A stretch of 64,000 nt of DNA. Origin: Nocardia sp. BSTN01. GTDB taxonomy: Bacteria > Actinomycetota > Actinomycetes > Mycobacteriales > Mycobacteriaceae. The stretch covers positions 1-64,000 of the forward strand of contig NZ_JADKYP010000031.1 in NCBI RefSeq assembly GCF_015354405.1. Reading direction: 5' to 3'. How positions within the stretch are numbered: position 1 is the stretch's first letter; every line of letters starts with the position of its first letter. Of this stretch, positions 33,330 through 42,830 are shown piece by piece. Under the pieces are notes generated by a model. It was given only the letters and a program-made list of their open reading frames with translations. It searched no databases and was not told where the DNA came from. The position numbers and the translations under genes were made by a program.

Positions 33330-34859
33330 ATGGTCGAGAAGACTCGCGCCGGCGGTTTCACCACCGACGACGCCGGAATTCCGGTGGCCGGCGACGAAGA
33401 TTCGCTCACGATAGGCCCCGACGGCCCGATCCTGCTCCACGACGCGTACCTGATCGAGAAGATGGCCGCGTTCAATCGCGAACGCGTCCCCGAACGTCAG
33501 CCGCACGCCAAGGGCGGCGGCGCGTTCGGTGTCTTCGAGACCACGCAGGATATGAGTGCCTACACCTGCGCGAAGGTCTTCCGGCCCGGAGCGAGGACCG
33601 AGATGCTGGCGCGGTTCTCCACGGTGGCCGGTGAGCGTGGCAGCCCGGACACCTGGCGTGATCCGCGCGGATTCGCGTTGAAGTTCTATACCGAGGACGG
33701 CAATTTCGACCTGGTCGGCAACAACACCCCGATCTTCTTCGTCCGCGATCCGATGAAGTTCCAGGACTTCATCCGATCGCAGAAACGCCGGGCGGACAAC
33801 AACTTACGCGACCACGACATGCAGTGGGACTTCTGGACGCTGTCGCCGGAGTCGGCGCACCAGGTCACCTGGCTGATGGGCGATCGCGGGATCCCGCGCA
33901 CCTGGCGCCACATGAACGGCTATTCCAGCCACACCTACATGTGGGTCAACGCCGAAGGCGAGAAGCACTGGGTCAAGTACCACTTCCTCACCGACCAGGG
34001 TGTGGAGTTCTTCACCCAGGACGAGGGCGATCAGATGGCCTCGATGGATACCGACTACCACACCCGGGATCTGTGGGAGGCGATCGAGCGCGGCGACTAT
34101 CCGAGCTGGACGCTGAAGGTGCAGATCATGCCGTTCGAGGCGGCCAAGACCTATCGGTTCAACCCGTTCGATCTGACCAAGGTGTGGCCGCACGGCGACT
34201 ATCCGCTCTACGAGGTCGGCCGGATGACGTTGAACCGCAACCCGTCCGACTATCACACCGAGATCGAACAGGCCGCCTTCGAGCCGAGCAGCGCGGTGCC
34301 GGGCACGGGGCCGAGCCCGGACAAGATGCTGCTGGGCCGGTGGTTCTCGTATCCGGACGCCCACCGCTACCGGATCGGCGCGAACTACAAGGAATTGCCG
34401 GTCAACGCGCCGAAGTCGCCGTCGCATTCCTACACCAAGGACGGCCACATGCGGCACCACAATCCGGGTGACCCGGTCTACGTGCCGAATTCCAAGGGCG
34501 GTCCGCACGCCGAACCCGGCCGCGCCGGTCCGACCGCCGGCTGGTACACCGACGGCGAAATGGTGCGTGCGGCGTACACGCTGCGCCGCGACGACGACGA
34601 TTGGGGTCAGGCGGGCACTCTCGTGCGCCAGGTGCTCGACGACGCGGCGCGAGAACGGTTGGTGGACAACATCGTCGGCCATCTGCTCAACGGGGTGTCC
34701 GAGCCGGTCCTGGCACGCGCCTTCGAATACTGGCGCAATGTCGACAAGGAGCTCGGCGACCGGGTGGAATCCGGGGTCCGGGCGAAACAGGACGAGAAGG
34801 ATCCGAAGGCGGCCGCGCAGGGCAACCCCGCTCGGTCGTCCGCACAGCACAAGGCCTGA
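33330..34859 (+). CDS. katA: Monofunctional heme catalase
   Basis: The 509-residue protein converts hydrogen peroxide to water and oxygen. The distal histidine H59 lies in [12 protein letters not shown], the distal asparagine near N131 in [10 protein letters not shown], and the heme-ligand tyrosine Y341 in [14 protein letters not shown]. Length fits the small-subunit clade. GGAGAGGAG precedes ATG 33330. A strong terminator follows. It lies among genes with SigF/SigB-type promoters, which suggests stationary-phase or stress control. No OxyR or Fur-type gene is adjacent. Confidence 0.93.
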   Translation: MVEKTRAGGFTTDDAGIPVAGDEDSLTIGPDGPILLHDAYLIEKMAAFNRERVPERQPHAKGGGAFGVFETTQDMSAYTCAKVFRPGARTEMLARFSTVAGERGSPDTWRDPRGFALKFYTEDGNFDLVGNNTPIFFVRDPMKFQDFIRSQKRRADNNLRDHDMQWDFWTLSPESAHQVTWLMGDRGIPRTWRHMNGYSSHTYMWVNAEGEKHWVKYHFLTDQGVEFFTQDEGDQMASMDTDYHTRDLWEAIERGDYPSWTLKVQIMPFEAAKTYRFNPFDLTKVWPHGDYPLYEVGRMTLNRNPSDYHTEIEQAAFEPSSAVPGTGPSPDKMLLGRWFSYPDAHRYRIGANYKELPVNAPKSPSHSYTKDGHMRHHNPGDPVYVPNSKGGPHAEPGRAGPTAGWYTDGEMVRAAYTLRRDDDDWGQAGTLVRQVLDDAARERLVDNIVGHLLNGVSEPVLARAFEYWRNVDKELGDRVESGVRAKQDEKDPKAAAQGNPARSSAQHKA

Positions 34860-34888
34860 GAAGAACCGGACAGGCGAATGCGGTCGAA

Positions 34889-34918
34889 TCCGCCCACCCC
34901 GCCGGTAGCGGGTGGGCG
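34889..34918 (+). terminator. Strong hairpin terminator after katA
   Basis: CCGCCCACCCCGC pairs with GCGGGTGGGCGG around CGGTA, a 12-bp stem with one bulge, 30 bp after the catalase stop. Only two T follow, as is common in GC-rich actinobacteria. Confidence 0.65.
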
Positions 34919-34951
34919 GTTGAGCGGGTCTTCTCGTGGTATGTCCCGATC

Positions 34952-36751
34952 ATGATCGCGAATTCCGCTGCCGCCCCCCATGTCCTGCGGGAGTACTCGT
35001 TCATCGCGGACGGTCAGCGCGGCGCCCTGGTCGGTCCGCGCGGTGACATCTCGTGGATGTGCCTGCCGCGCTGGGACGGAGACGCCGTCTTCGCGAGCCT
35101 GCTGGGCGGTTCCGGCATGTACGCCGTCACGCCGTCGGGGCCGTTCGTCTGGGGTGGCTACTACGAGGACGGCACGCTGATCTGGCGGTCGCGGTGGCTG
35201 TCCGGCAGTGCGGTGATCGAATGTCGCGAGGCATTGGCCTTTCCGGGTGATCGGCATCGGGCGGTGCTGATGCGGCGGGTGGTGGCGGTGCAGGAGGATG
35301 CCGAGGTCGATGTGGAATTGCGGCCGGTCGCGCGGTTCGGCGCCGCGCCGATACACCATCCGCGCCGCGCGGACGGGGTGTGGACGGCTCGCGCGGGCGG
35401 GCTGCGAATGCGCTGGACCGGCGCGCCCGGCGCCGAGATCGACGAGGACGGTTCCGGCCGGGGATGGACGGCTCACCTGTCGGTACCCGCGGGCGGCTAC
35501 CACGATCTGATCCTGGAAATGTCCGATCGCACCCTGCCCGATGATTTTCCCGACCCCGATACCTACTGGGAGGCAACCGAAAACGCCTGGCGGCGCGACC
35601 GCCCGGATTTCGGTGCCACGGCCGCGCCGCGCGACAGCGCGCACGCGTTCGCGATCCTGCGCGGGATGACCGCCGATACCGGCGGCATGGTGGCGGCGCC
35701 CACCACCAGCCTGCCCGAACGTGCCGACCGGGGCGAGAACTACGACTACCGCTACGTCTGGATCCGCGACCAATGCCTGGCCGGGCAGGCGATCGCGATC
35801 GGCGGCCCCCATCCGTTGCTCGACGCCGCGGTCGGTTTCACTGCCGCCCGCCTGCTCGACGACGGTCCTACGCTGGCGCCCGCCTACACCATCGATGGCA
35901 AGAGTGTGCCGCGGGTGCGCGAGATCGAGCTTCCCGGATATCCGGGTGCGCGGCCCGTCATCGGCAACCGGGTTCGCGGGCAGTTTCAGCTCGACATCTT
36001 CGGCGAGGCGTTGCTGTTGTTCTCCGCGGCCGCTCGGCACGATCGGCTCGGCGGCGATCACCGCCGCGCGGTCGACATCGCGGTGTCGGCGATCGCGGAC
36101 AACCATCACCGCCCGGACGCGGGGATCTGGGAGATCGAGGACCGGCTGTGGACCCATTCCCGCCTGATCTGCGCGGCCGGGCTACGCGCGGTCGCGGCCT
36201 GCCCGGACACCGGCGCCGATACCGCCTACTGCAGTTCGCTGGCCGATACGCTGGTGGCCGAGGCGGCCCGCACCGGAGTGCATCCGACCGGTCGCTGGCA
36301 GCGGGCTCCCGATCAACCGGGAGTGGACGCCGCGCTGCTCCTGCCGCTGATCCGCGGTGCGGTACCGGCCGACGACCCGCGCTACGCGGCCACCTTCTTC
36401 GCGATCCAGCGGGATCTGACCACCGACTATTGCGTCTACCGCTACCGTCACGACGATCGTCCGCTCGAGATGAGCGAAGGCGCGTTCCTGCTGTGCGGCT
36501 TCACCATGGCGATGGCGGCCGCCCAGCTCGACCGCCCGGTGACCGCGATGCGTTTCTTCGAGCGCAATCGCGCCTCGTGCGGGACCCCGGGCCTGTTCGC
36601 CGAGGAATTCGATGTCCGCCAGCGGCAGTTGCGCGGCAATCTGCCCCAGGCGTTCGTGCACGCGATGCTGCTGGAGGCGTCGCTGCGGCTCGGACCGCTC
36701 GCGCCGGAGCTGCCGTCGGAAGCGGTGGTGCCGACGGATCGGGGCAACTAG
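34952..36751 (+). CDS. Glycoside hydrolase family 15 (glucoamylase/trehalase-like)
   Basis: The 599-residue protein has the N-terminal beta-sandwich (YSFIADGQRGALVGPRGDISWMCLPRWDGDAVFASLLGG) and the (alpha/alpha)6 barrel of actinobacterial GH15 enzymes. YDYRYVWIRDQ marks the substrate pocket. GIWEIEDRLWTHSRLIC carries a conserved glutamate, and GLFAEEFDVRQRQLRGNLPQAF the second acid/base region. Mycobacterial relatives hydrolyse trehalose. No signal peptide, so it is intracellular. ATG 34952 is used. Its stop overlaps the stop of the convergent ChoD-like gene by four bases. Confidence 0.85.
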   Translation: MIANSAAAPHVLREYSFIADGQRGALVGPRGDISWMCLPRWDGDAVFASLLGGSGMYAVTPSGPFVWGGYYEDGTLIWRSRWLSGSAVIECREALAFPGDRHRAVLMRRVVAVQEDAEVDVELRPVARFGAAPIHHPRRADGVWTARAGGLRMRWTGAPGAEIDEDGSGRGWTAHLSVPAGGYHDLILEMSDRTLPDDFPDPDTYWEATENAWRRDRPDFGATAAPRDSAHAFAILRGMTADTGGMVAAPTTSLPERADRGENYDYRYVWIRDQCLAGQAIAIGGPHPLLDAAVGFTAARLLDDGPTLAPAYTIDGKSVPRVREIELPGYPGARPVIGNRVRGQFQLDIFGEALLLFSAAARHDRLGGDHRRAVDIAVSAIADNHHRPDAGIWEIEDRLWTHSRLICAAGLRAVAACPDTGADTAYCSSLADTLVAEAARTGVHPTGRWQRAPDQPGVDAALLLPLIRGAVPADDPRYAATFFAIQRDLTTDYCVYRYRHDDRPLEMSEGAFLLCGFTMAMAAAQLDRPVTAMRFFERNRASCGTPGLFAEEFDVRQRQLRGNLPQAFVHAMLLEASLRLGPLAPELPSEAVVPTDRGN

Positions 36752-38448
36752 GTGATGTCGACGATCGGCAACCGCAGCGCGGCGGGGGCGTCGGCGGGAA
36801 CCACCGGCGCCGTGGGGGAGACCGGTGCCAGCCGCCGGTAGGGCGCGCCCAGCGGCGGACGCTGATCGGGCTCACCCTTGTTGGGCCACAGCGCCAGCGC
36901 CCGTTCGGCCTGTGCGGTGATGGTCAGCGACGGGTTGACGCCGAGATTCGCCGAAATCGCCGAGCCGTCGACGATATGCAGGCCCGGATGGCCGTACATG
37001 CGCTGATAGGGGTCCACGACGCCGGTGTCCGGTGAATCGCCGATCACGCAGCCGCCGATGAAATGTCCGGTCATCGGGATGCCGAACAGGCTGGTGAAAC
37101 CGGCGGTCGCGATGCCGTCGATCTTGTCGGCCACACGGTGGGCCACCTCGTGCCCGGCCGGAATGGACGTCGGATTGGGTTGTCCCTCACCCTGTTTCGT
37201 GGTCATCCGGCGTCCGAACAGCCCGCGTTCGGTGTAGGTGGTGAGCGAATTGTCCACCGACTGCATCACCAGCAGGCCGATCATCCGCTCCGACCAGCGG
37301 CGCGGATTGTGCACCTTCGCCAGATCGCGGCGGCGCCGCCAGTTCTCGCGCAACCACAGCCGGGTGCGTGCGGTGCTGCCGTCCTCGTCGTACATCACGG
37401 TCGTCATCAGCGACAGCACATTGCTGCCCTTGCCGTAGCGCACCGGTTCGATATGGGTGTCGGCGTCGGGATGGATCGAGGAGGTGATGGCCACGCCCTT
37501 GGTGAAGTCGGTATCGGCGCGCCGACTCCGAATCGACAGCAGCTCTTCGGAATTCGTGCGCGACAGATAGCCCAGCCGCGCGGAGATGTGCGGTAGCGAG
37601 CCGCGGTCGCGCAGCCGGTGCAGCAGCCGCTGGGTGCCGAGTGCGGCCGCGGCGAAGATCACCTGTTCGGCGGTGAAGCTGCGGCGTGCCTTGCGAACCC
37701 AGCGCCCGGTGCGGACGGTGTCGACGCGGTACCCGCCCGAGGGTAGCGGCACCACATCCACCACGGTGGTGTGCGGATGCACGGTGGCCCCGGCCTTCTC
37801 GGCGAGATACAGGTAGTTCTTCACCAGCGTGTTCTTGGCGTTGTGGCGGCATCCGGTCATACATTCGCCGCAATGGGTGCAGGTGCGCCGGGACGGGCCG
37901 ACACCGCCGAAGTAGGGGTCGGCCACCTCCTGCCCGGCGCGAGTGCCGTTGCCGCCGAACAGGACTCCCACCGGCGTGTGCCGGAACGACGCTCCGACTC
38001 CCAGTTCCTCGGCGACCTCGCGCAGCACCCGGTCCGAGGCCGTGGTCGCCGGATTCGTGGTGACGCCGAGCATTCGTTTGGCCTGGTCGTAGTGCGGCGC
38101 CAGTTCGGCGTCCCAGTCGGTGATGTGGGCCCACTGCGGGTCGGCGAAGAATTTCGCGGGCGGTTCGTACAGGGTGTTCGCGTAGACGAGGGAGCCGCCG
38201 CCGACACCGGCGCCGCTCATGATGAAAGTGTCCTTCAACAGGGTCAGGCGCTGGATGCCGAAACATCCCAGGCGCGGCGCCCACAGGAATTGCCGCGCGC
38301 GCCAGGAGTTCTTCGCGAACTCGTCGTCGGCGAAGCGGCGGCCGGCCTCGAGGACGCCGACCCGGTAGCCCTTCTCGGTCAGGCGCAGCGCGCTCACGCT
38401 GCCGCCGAATCCCGACCCGATGACTACCACGTCGTAGTCGAACCCCAT
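36748..38448 (-). CDS. choD: GMC oxidoreductase, cholesterol-oxidase (ChoD) like
   Basis: The 566-residue FAD enzyme matches mycobacterial ChoD in layout. The FAD loop is G11-SGFG-G16; GAGVGGGSLVYANTLYEP follows at about 79-96, and HIVDGSAISANLGVNPSLTITA near the end is the GMC C-terminal motif. No signal peptide is present, unlike secreted cholesterol oxidases. C190, C193, C196 and C200 form a ferredoxin-like CxxCxxCxxxC. AGGAAAGGG precedes ATG 38448. The AraC regulator gene lies 85 bp upstream on the same strand. Sterol oxidation is likely but not certain. Confidence 0.8.
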   Translation of the reverse strand: MGFDYDVVVIGSGFGGSVSALRLTEKGYRVGVLEAGRRFADDEFAKNSWRARQFLWAPRLGCFGIQRLTLLKDTFIMSGAGVGGGSLVYANTLYEPPAKFFADPQWAHITDWDAELAPHYDQAKRMLGVTTNPATTASDRVLREVAEELGVGASFRHTPVGVLFGGNGTRAGQEVADPYFGGVGPSRRTCTHCGECMTGCRHNAKNTLVKNYLYLAEKAGATVHPHTTVVDVVPLPSGGYRVDTVRTGRWVRKARRSFTAEQVIFAAAALGTQRLLHRLRDRGSLPHISARLGYLSRTNSEELLSIRSRRADTDFTKGVAITSSIHPDADTHIEPVRYGKGSNVLSLMTTVMYDEDGSTARTRLWLRENWRRRRDLAKVHNPRRWSERMIGLLVMQSVDNSLTTYTERGLFGRRMTTKQGEGQPNPTSIPAGHEVAHRVADKIDGIATAGFTSLFGIPMTGHFIGGCVIGDSPDTGVVDPYQRMYGHPGLHIVDGSAISANLGVNPSLTITAQAERALALWPNKGEPDQRPPLGAPYRRLAPVSPTAPVVPADAPAALRLPIVDIT

Positions 38449-38533
38449 CGCCGCGCCCTTTCCTGTTACCGATCGTCCACTCGTACCGTATGGGCAGATC
38501 AGGGGGCGGACGCAGAGATCGGCGGCCAGATAA

Positions 38534-39589
38534 TCAATAGTTCCGGTCACGCCGGTAGGCGGCCGGTGTGGTTCCGGTCCAGCGCTTGAAGGCGTGGATG
38601 AACGGTGTCGCCTCCGCGTAGCCGAGCCGGATGGCGATGTCGTCGATGGTCAGCGGCGTCCCCGAGAGCATCTCCTGGGCGAGCGCCCGGCGCACCTCGT
38701 CGAGCAGCGCCCGATAACTGGTCCCGGCCTCGGTGAGGCGGCGGCGCAGCGTCCGCACGCTCATGTTGAGCTCCCGGGCCACGGCCTCGATCGGCGGCGG
38801 GGTGGTGATACCGGTCGCCCCGCTGCCGGGCAGCAGTCGTTCCCGGACCTCGGCCGCGATCCCGGTGCGCGCGCTGCGGCGTTGCACCAGATCCCGGCAC
38901 TGGGCGATACAGACCGCCCAGGTCTGCTGATTCGCCTGCGGCAGCGGCTGGGCCAGGATTTCCGGTGCGACGGTGAACATGGTGTGCGCGCGCCCGAAGC
39001 GCGGCCGCGCACCGAGCACGTCCTCGAGCCGATCGGCGTACGGCGGTTCGTCGTAACCGAATTCCATCCGGGCGAAGGAGAAGTCGTGGCCGAGCAGATC
39101 GGCCATCACCCGATGCATGGCGACGATGTCGCGTTCCACCAGGAAGGTCTGCACATCCGGCGGGATGAGCTCGTGATGAATCCAGGCGATCACATCGTCG
39201 CGCCGGTACTCGACGATCGGTGTACAGAAGGCGAATCCGAGCCGGTAGTACCGCATCGCCAGCGAAATCGCTTCACGCAGAGTGGGACTGGTGACGCAGG
39301 CGAAGCCGAAGATGCCGAAGGTGCTCAGCCGGTACCGCCGCCCGACCTCGACGCCGAGTGCGGGTATCTCGCCGAGTTCGGCGACCAGATTGCGCACCAC
39401 CGCCAATTCGGCCTCGGCCGGGATCTGTGCTCCGGGATCGGTGAGCGCGGCCGGTCCGATACCGGATCCGGTGAGCAGCCGCGCCCGGTCCACCCCGTGT
39501 TCGGCGGCGAATTCGATCATCACCGCGACGCTGGCGATCCCGCGGGGGAAGTTCCAGGTGCGGACCTCGGGCGCCTCGACGGTGTGCAT
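38534..39589 (-). CDS. AraC-family regulator with Arabinose_bd domain
   Basis: The 351-residue protein has the N-terminal ligand domain found in OruR/VirS-type regulators (MIEFAAEHGVDRARLLTGSGI and following) and a C-terminal double helix-turn-helix (SVRTLRRRLTEAGTSYRALLDEVRRALAQ and DDIAIRLGYAEATPFIHAFKRW). VirS controls the mymA operon in mycobacteria. Here the next gene on the strand is choD, so that may be its target. ATG 39589 has no strong ribosome site. Confidence 0.85.
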   Translation of the reverse strand: MHTVEAPEVRTWNFPRGIASVAVMIEFAAEHGVDRARLLTGSGIGPAALTDPGAQIPAEAELAVVRNLVAELGEIPALGVEVGRRYRLSTFGIFGFACVTSPTLREAISLAMRYYRLGFAFCTPIVEYRRDDVIAWIHHELIPPDVQTFLVERDIVAMHRVMADLLGHDFSFARMEFGYDEPPYADRLEDVLGARPRFGRAHTMFTVAPEILAQPLPQANQQTWAVCIAQCRDLVQRRSARTGIAAEVRERLLPGSGATGITTPPPIEAVARELNMSVRTLRRRLTEAGTSYRALLDEVRRALAQEMLSGTPLTIDDIAIRLGYAEATPFIHAFKRWTGTTPAAYRRDRNY

Positions 39590-39651
39590 GGCACCATTAT
39601 GGCCGAAACTATTGATCTCTCGGGACGATCCGCCCGGGATAGGGTTGTCGG

Positions 39652-40176
39652 ATGGAGCAGGCGCAGTCCGCCGGCGGCCGGGAAGACCGCGATCGGGAAT
39701 GGGACCGCGAGGTCCGTGGTGAGACGGAAACCGAACAGCTGGACCGCAATCTGACCAGCTTGATTCAGGAATTGCGAGTGGTGCAGACGGGCGTGCAGCT
39801 GCTGACCGGCTTCCTGTTGACGCTGCCGTTCCAGGCCAGGTTCACCACGGTGTCCACCCCGATGCGCGGGCTGTATCTGGCGGTCGTGACCGCCTCGATC
39901 GCGGCGACGGTCTTCCTGATCGCGCCGGTCGCCGCCCACCGCATCCTGTTCCGCCAGCATCGCCTCGGCAGCGTGGTGCGCACCGCCCACACGTTCGCGC
40001 TGGTCGGGCTGGCGCTGCTCGGCATCGCGCTCACCGGAGTCGCCGTGCTGATCTTCGACACGGTGGCCGGTGCGGTCGCCGCCACCGTCATCGGTGTGTG
40101 TTTCGCGGTGCTGTTTCTCCTGACCTGGTTCGCCCATCCGTGGCGGGAGCGCCGGCGCGGCAGCGAGACGCGGTGA
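39652..40176 (+). CDS. DUF6328 four-helix membrane protein
   Basis: The 174-residue protein has a charged N-terminal segment followed by ELRVVQTGVQLLTGFLLTLPFQARF, the hallmark of the DUF6328 family, then four membrane helices (about residues 45-65, 72-95, 108-130, 133-155). Function is unknown. Family members are common beside stress genes in actinobacteria, as here. It is divergent from the AraC gene. Confidence 0.75.
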   Translation: MEQAQSAGGREDRDREWDREVRGETETEQLDRNLTSLIQELRVVQTGVQLLTGFLLTLPFQARFTTVSTPMRGLYLAVVTASIAATVFLIAPVAAHRILFRQHRLGSVVRTAHTFALVGLALLGIALTGVAVLIFDTVAGAVAATVIGVCFAVLFLLTWFAHPWRERRRGSETR

Positions 40177-40213
40177 GGACGCCCACAGCGGCCCGAAATA
40201 GCGGTCGGAGGGC

Positions 40214-40238
40214 GTTTCGTGCCGGGGTCGCCGGGTAT
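40214..40238 (+). promoter_or_regulatory. Consensus SigF/SigB-type promoter
   Basis: GTTT (40214-40217), 15 bp, then GGGTAT (40233-40238) is an exact match to the stress-sigma pattern GTTT-N15-GGGTAT. The CsbD-like gene starts about 44 bp downstream. The sigma factor that would read it is encoded at 41019. Confidence 0.7.
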
Positions 40239-40281
40239 CGCGCCCGATGTCAGTGATTTCGACGCGTTGGAGGTGAATCCC

Positions 40282-40536
40282 TTGTCGGAGCACGAGAAGG
40301 GCGGAGGCCGCGAAGGCCTCGAAGGCGTCGTGGAAGGCGCGAAGGGTAAGGCCAAGGAAGCCGCCGGCCAGGTATTCGGAAAGGACGACCTGCGCGAGGA
40401 GGGCAAGGCCCAGCAGAGCCGCGCCGAATCGCAGCGCGAGGCCGCCCAGAAGGAGGCCGAGGCCGAGAAGCATCGTGCGGAAGCCGGTGTGGAGGAGAAG
40501 CGGCAGCAGGCCTACCAAGGCAACGGCGGCTCCTGA
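40282..40536 (+). CDS. CsbD/microaggregate-like stress protein
   Basis: The 84-residue, highly charged, helical protein reads LSEHEKGGGREGLEGVVEGA, then GKAKEAAGQVFGKDDLREEGKAQQSRA, matching CsbD-like and actinobacterial 'microaggregate-binding' proteins. These are general-stress proteins of unknown mechanism. TTG 40282 is chosen because GGAGG lies nine bases upstream and because the longer frame from 40219 would overlap the SigF-type promoter. A very strong terminator follows. Confidence 0.7.
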   Translation: MSEHEKGGGREGLEGVVEGAKGKAKEAAGQVFGKDDLREEGKAQQSRAESQREAAQKEAEAEKHRAEAGVEEKRQQAYQGNGGS

Positions 40537-40563
40537 CGGTGAGGTGAGCCAACCAAACCGAAA

Positions 40564-40592
40564 GGGTGCCCGGCCGTAGCGACCGGGCACCC
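40564..40592 (+). terminator. Strong intrinsic terminator
   Basis: GGGTGCCCGG and CCGGGCACCC form a perfect 10-bp stem with a 9-base loop, followed by TTTCTT. It ends the CsbD-like transcript and could also act leftward. Confidence 0.85.
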
Positions 40593-40655
40593 TTTCTTCG
40601 TTCGAACATCGTGCGCGAGAATCGGATTCGTACCGGGAATTCGTGATCCTCGGTA

Positions 40656-40979
40656 TTACCGGCCGAGCGCGCTGGCGAGTTGTTTCTTCGTCATCTTCGA
40701 GCGGCCCTTGATATTGCGTTGGCGCGCTTCGTTGTAGAGCTGATCACGGGTCGGCCCCTGCGAACCCTTTCCGGAACGCTGGCCCCCGCGGCGCTGCGGA
40801 GACGTATCGTTGGTGGAACTGCGGCTCGCGGTGCGGGTTTTGCCCGCCTGTGCGCGATTCTTGTTGACCGTGCGTGCGCCGATTTCCTCTGCGCGGCCCT
40901 TACTCGCACCCCGTTTCCGAGCCGAGGACTTCACATGTTCGTATTGGCGTTCTTCTTTGGCAGACCATTCCTTGGGCAT
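40656..40979 (-). CDS. Small basic protein of 'plasmid stabilization' type
   Basis: The 107-residue protein is very rich in Arg, Lys, Ser and Gln. It begins MPKEWSAKEERQYEHVKSSA and ends TRDQLYNEARQRNIKGRSKM followed by TKKQLASALGR, a small Rho-N/SAP-like helical motif that may bind nucleic acid. Databases often name such proteins plasmid stabilization or addiction proteins without evidence. It lies between the CsbD-like gene and sigF on the sigF strand, so a role under stress is possible. Confidence 0.65.
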   Translation of the reverse strand: MPKEWSAKEERQYEHVKSSARKRGASKGRAEEIGARTVNKNRAQAGKTRTASRSSTNDTSPQRRGGQRSGKGSQGPTRDQLYNEARQRNIKGRSKMTKKQLASALGR

Positions 40980-41018
40980 GACTACACCTTTCGGTCGTGT
41001 GGATGGACGGTTCGATCC

Positions 41019-41831
41019 CTAGGTCGGCTGCGGCTCGCAGAGTGCCTGCTGCCGAAGACTTTTCAGCGTGCGCGACAGAATGCGGGAGACGTGCATCTGA
41101 GAGATCTGCAGTTTCTCGGCGATCTGGTTCTGCGTCTTGGATTCGAAGAAGCGCATGATCAGAATTCTGCGTTCCCGGGTGGGCAGCGCGTCGATGAGCG
41201 GGCGCACCGCCATCGCGTCCTCGGTCAGCTGGTAGCACTGTTCCTCGGCGCCGAGTTTGTCCATGATCGCGCCGTCGTCGGCGTCGACGACGGCGTCGAT
41301 GGAATTCGGCTGGTAGGCGTTGCCGGCGATCATGGCCTGCACCACCTGTGGACCGTCGACGTCGAGGGCTTCGGACAGCTCGCGGGCCGTGGGCATGCGC
41401 CCGAGTTCGTGAGCCAGATGTTCGGTCGTCGGACCGATGCGCAGCCATAATTCCTTGACGGCGCGCGGGACCCGGGTCGACCAGGTGTAATCACGGAAGT
41501 GACGGCGAACCTCGCCCATCACGGTCGGCACGGCGAAGGAGAGAAAAGAATTTCCTCGTGCCGGATCGAATCGATCGACGGCCAGGACGAGACCGAGCCT
41601 CGCCACCTGGTGCAGATCGTCGAACGTCTCGCCGCGGCCGGAGAATTTCCGGGCGATATGCTCGGCCAGCGGCAGGCAGAGTTCGATGATTTCCGCTCGG
41701 ACCGACTCCCGATGCGGATCGGCATGATCCAGAGCGGCCAGTTTCTCGAACCAGGGTTCGATGTTGTCATAACTGTTGGCACCGTGGCGTGCGGCGGTTT
41801 CGGCACGCCGGGCGATCGGTTCATGTGTCAT
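41019..41831 (-). CDS. sigF: Stress sigma factor of the SigF/SigB type
   Basis: The 270-residue group 3 sigma factor has region 2 (AEHIARKFSGRGETFDDLHQVARLGLVLAVDRFD and FLSFAVPTVMGEVRRHFRD), region 3 with HELGRMPTARELSEAL, and region 4 ending TQNQIAEKLQISQMHVSRIL. ATG 41831 has GAGG eight bases upstream. No anti-sigma gene (RsbW/UsfX) is adjacent, which is unusual for this class; control must come from elsewhere. GGGTAC-type promoter sequence precedes the gene, consistent with autoregulation. Confidence 0.88.
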   Translation of the reverse strand: MTHEPIARRAETAARHGANSYDNIEPWFEKLAALDHADPHRESVRAEIIELCLPLAEHIARKFSGRGETFDDLHQVARLGLVLAVDRFDPARGNSFLSFAVPTVMGEVRRHFRDYTWSTRVPRAVKELWLRIGPTTEHLAHELGRMPTARELSEALDVDGPQVVQAMIAGNAYQPNSIDAVVDADDGAIMDKLGAEEQCYQLTEDAMAVRPLIDALPTRERRILIMRFFESKTQNQIAEKLQISQMHVSRILSRTLKSLRQQALCEPQPT

Positions 41832-41870
41832 TCGAGATACCTCGCTTCCAACTGATCCGACCCAGACTGG

Positions 41871-41895
41871 GTACCCGTTGGTGCGGCTCTCAAAA
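41871..41895 (-). promoter_or_regulatory. SigF-type promoter of sigF
   Basis: On the minus strand, TTTT, a 15-base spacer and GGGTAC resemble GTTT-N15-GGGTA with one mismatch. It lies 40 bp before the sigF start and would allow autoregulation. Confidence 0.45.
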
Positions 41896-41996
41896 GACGT
41901 CGAAGGGCGTACGCCGGAATATTTGCCGATTTCCGGGCGGTGACCAGGACGTACGCCGTTTCTGATAATATCCGGCACCGGCCGGAATTTGTGTTT

Positions 41997-42830
41997 TCAG
42001 CCTTCCGGCGTGTTACCGACCCGCCGGTCGTAGTCCGCGCGGGCGGCTCGATCGACCTCATCGGTGAATATTCGGTGCACGCCCATGCGGCGGGCGGTGA
42101 ATTCGCCGAACGCGCGCGGGGTGAGTTTGTTGAACGCCATCGCCACCCCGGCCAGCCTGGTCACGGTGACCCGGCGCCGCGGTCGCGCGATCAGCCGCGT
42201 CACCGCCCGGGCGACATCCTCGGGTTCGGCCAGCAGACCCATCGGCGCCTTGGTACCCACGATCAATTCGGTGCGGGTGAATGTCGGCAGCACCGCCGAG
42301 AAGTGGACTCCGCTGCCGCGGCATTCCAGCCGCATGGCCTCGGTGAAGCCGAGGACGGCCTGTTTACTCGCACAGTAGGTCGCCATGCCGGGGGTGGGAT
42401 TCTCCCCGGCCAGCGACGCGATATTCACGATGTGGCCGTGCCCGCGCGAAAGCATCTGTGGCAGTGCGGCTTTGGTGCCGTTCATGACACCGAGGACGTT
42501 GACCTCGAGGATGCGGCGGGTGATGGTGTCGGATTCGTCGGTGAAGCGGCCGACGGGCATGATGCCGGCGTTGTTGATCAGGACGTCGACGGGGCCGGCC
42601 TCGGTCTCGACCGCCGCGAGGAAGTCCGCGAACGAGTCCGGGTCGGTCACGTCGAGCGCCAAGGCGGCCGCGGCGCCGAGCCGCGATCCGGCCTCGGCGA
42701 CGGCGTCCGCATCGATATCGCCGAGCGCCACTCGCGCACCGGCGTCGCGCAGGTGTTCGGCGATCGAACAGCCGATCCCCCGCGCGCCGCCGGTGACGGC
42801 GACCACCGTCCCCGGCAGTCTGGTGCTCAC
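41997..42830 (-). CDS. Short-chain dehydrogenase paired with CYP51
   Basis: The 277-residue classical SDR has the cofactor loop TGGARGIG (residues 14-21), NNAG, and catalytic YCASK. D37-I-D near the second strand suggests NAD(H) preference. GTG 42830 overlaps the cyp51 stop by four bases, so the two are translated together. In M. tuberculosis an SDR-type gene also neighbours cyp51. Its substrate may be the sterol product or another alcohol carried through the same pathway. Confidence 0.85.
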   Translation of the reverse strand: MSTRLPGTVVAVTGGARGIGCSIAEHLRDAGARVALGDIDADAVAEAGSRLGAAAALALDVTDPDSFADFLAAVETEAGPVDVLINNAGIMPVGRFTDESDTITRRILEVNVLGVMNGTKAALPQMLSRGHGHIVNIASLAGENPTPGMATYCASKQAVLGFTEAMRLECRGSGVHFSAVLPTFTRTELIVGTKAPMGLLAEPEDVARAVTRLIARPRRRVTVTRLAGVAMAFNKLTPRAFGEFTARRMGVHRIFTDEVDRAARADYDRRVGNTPEG

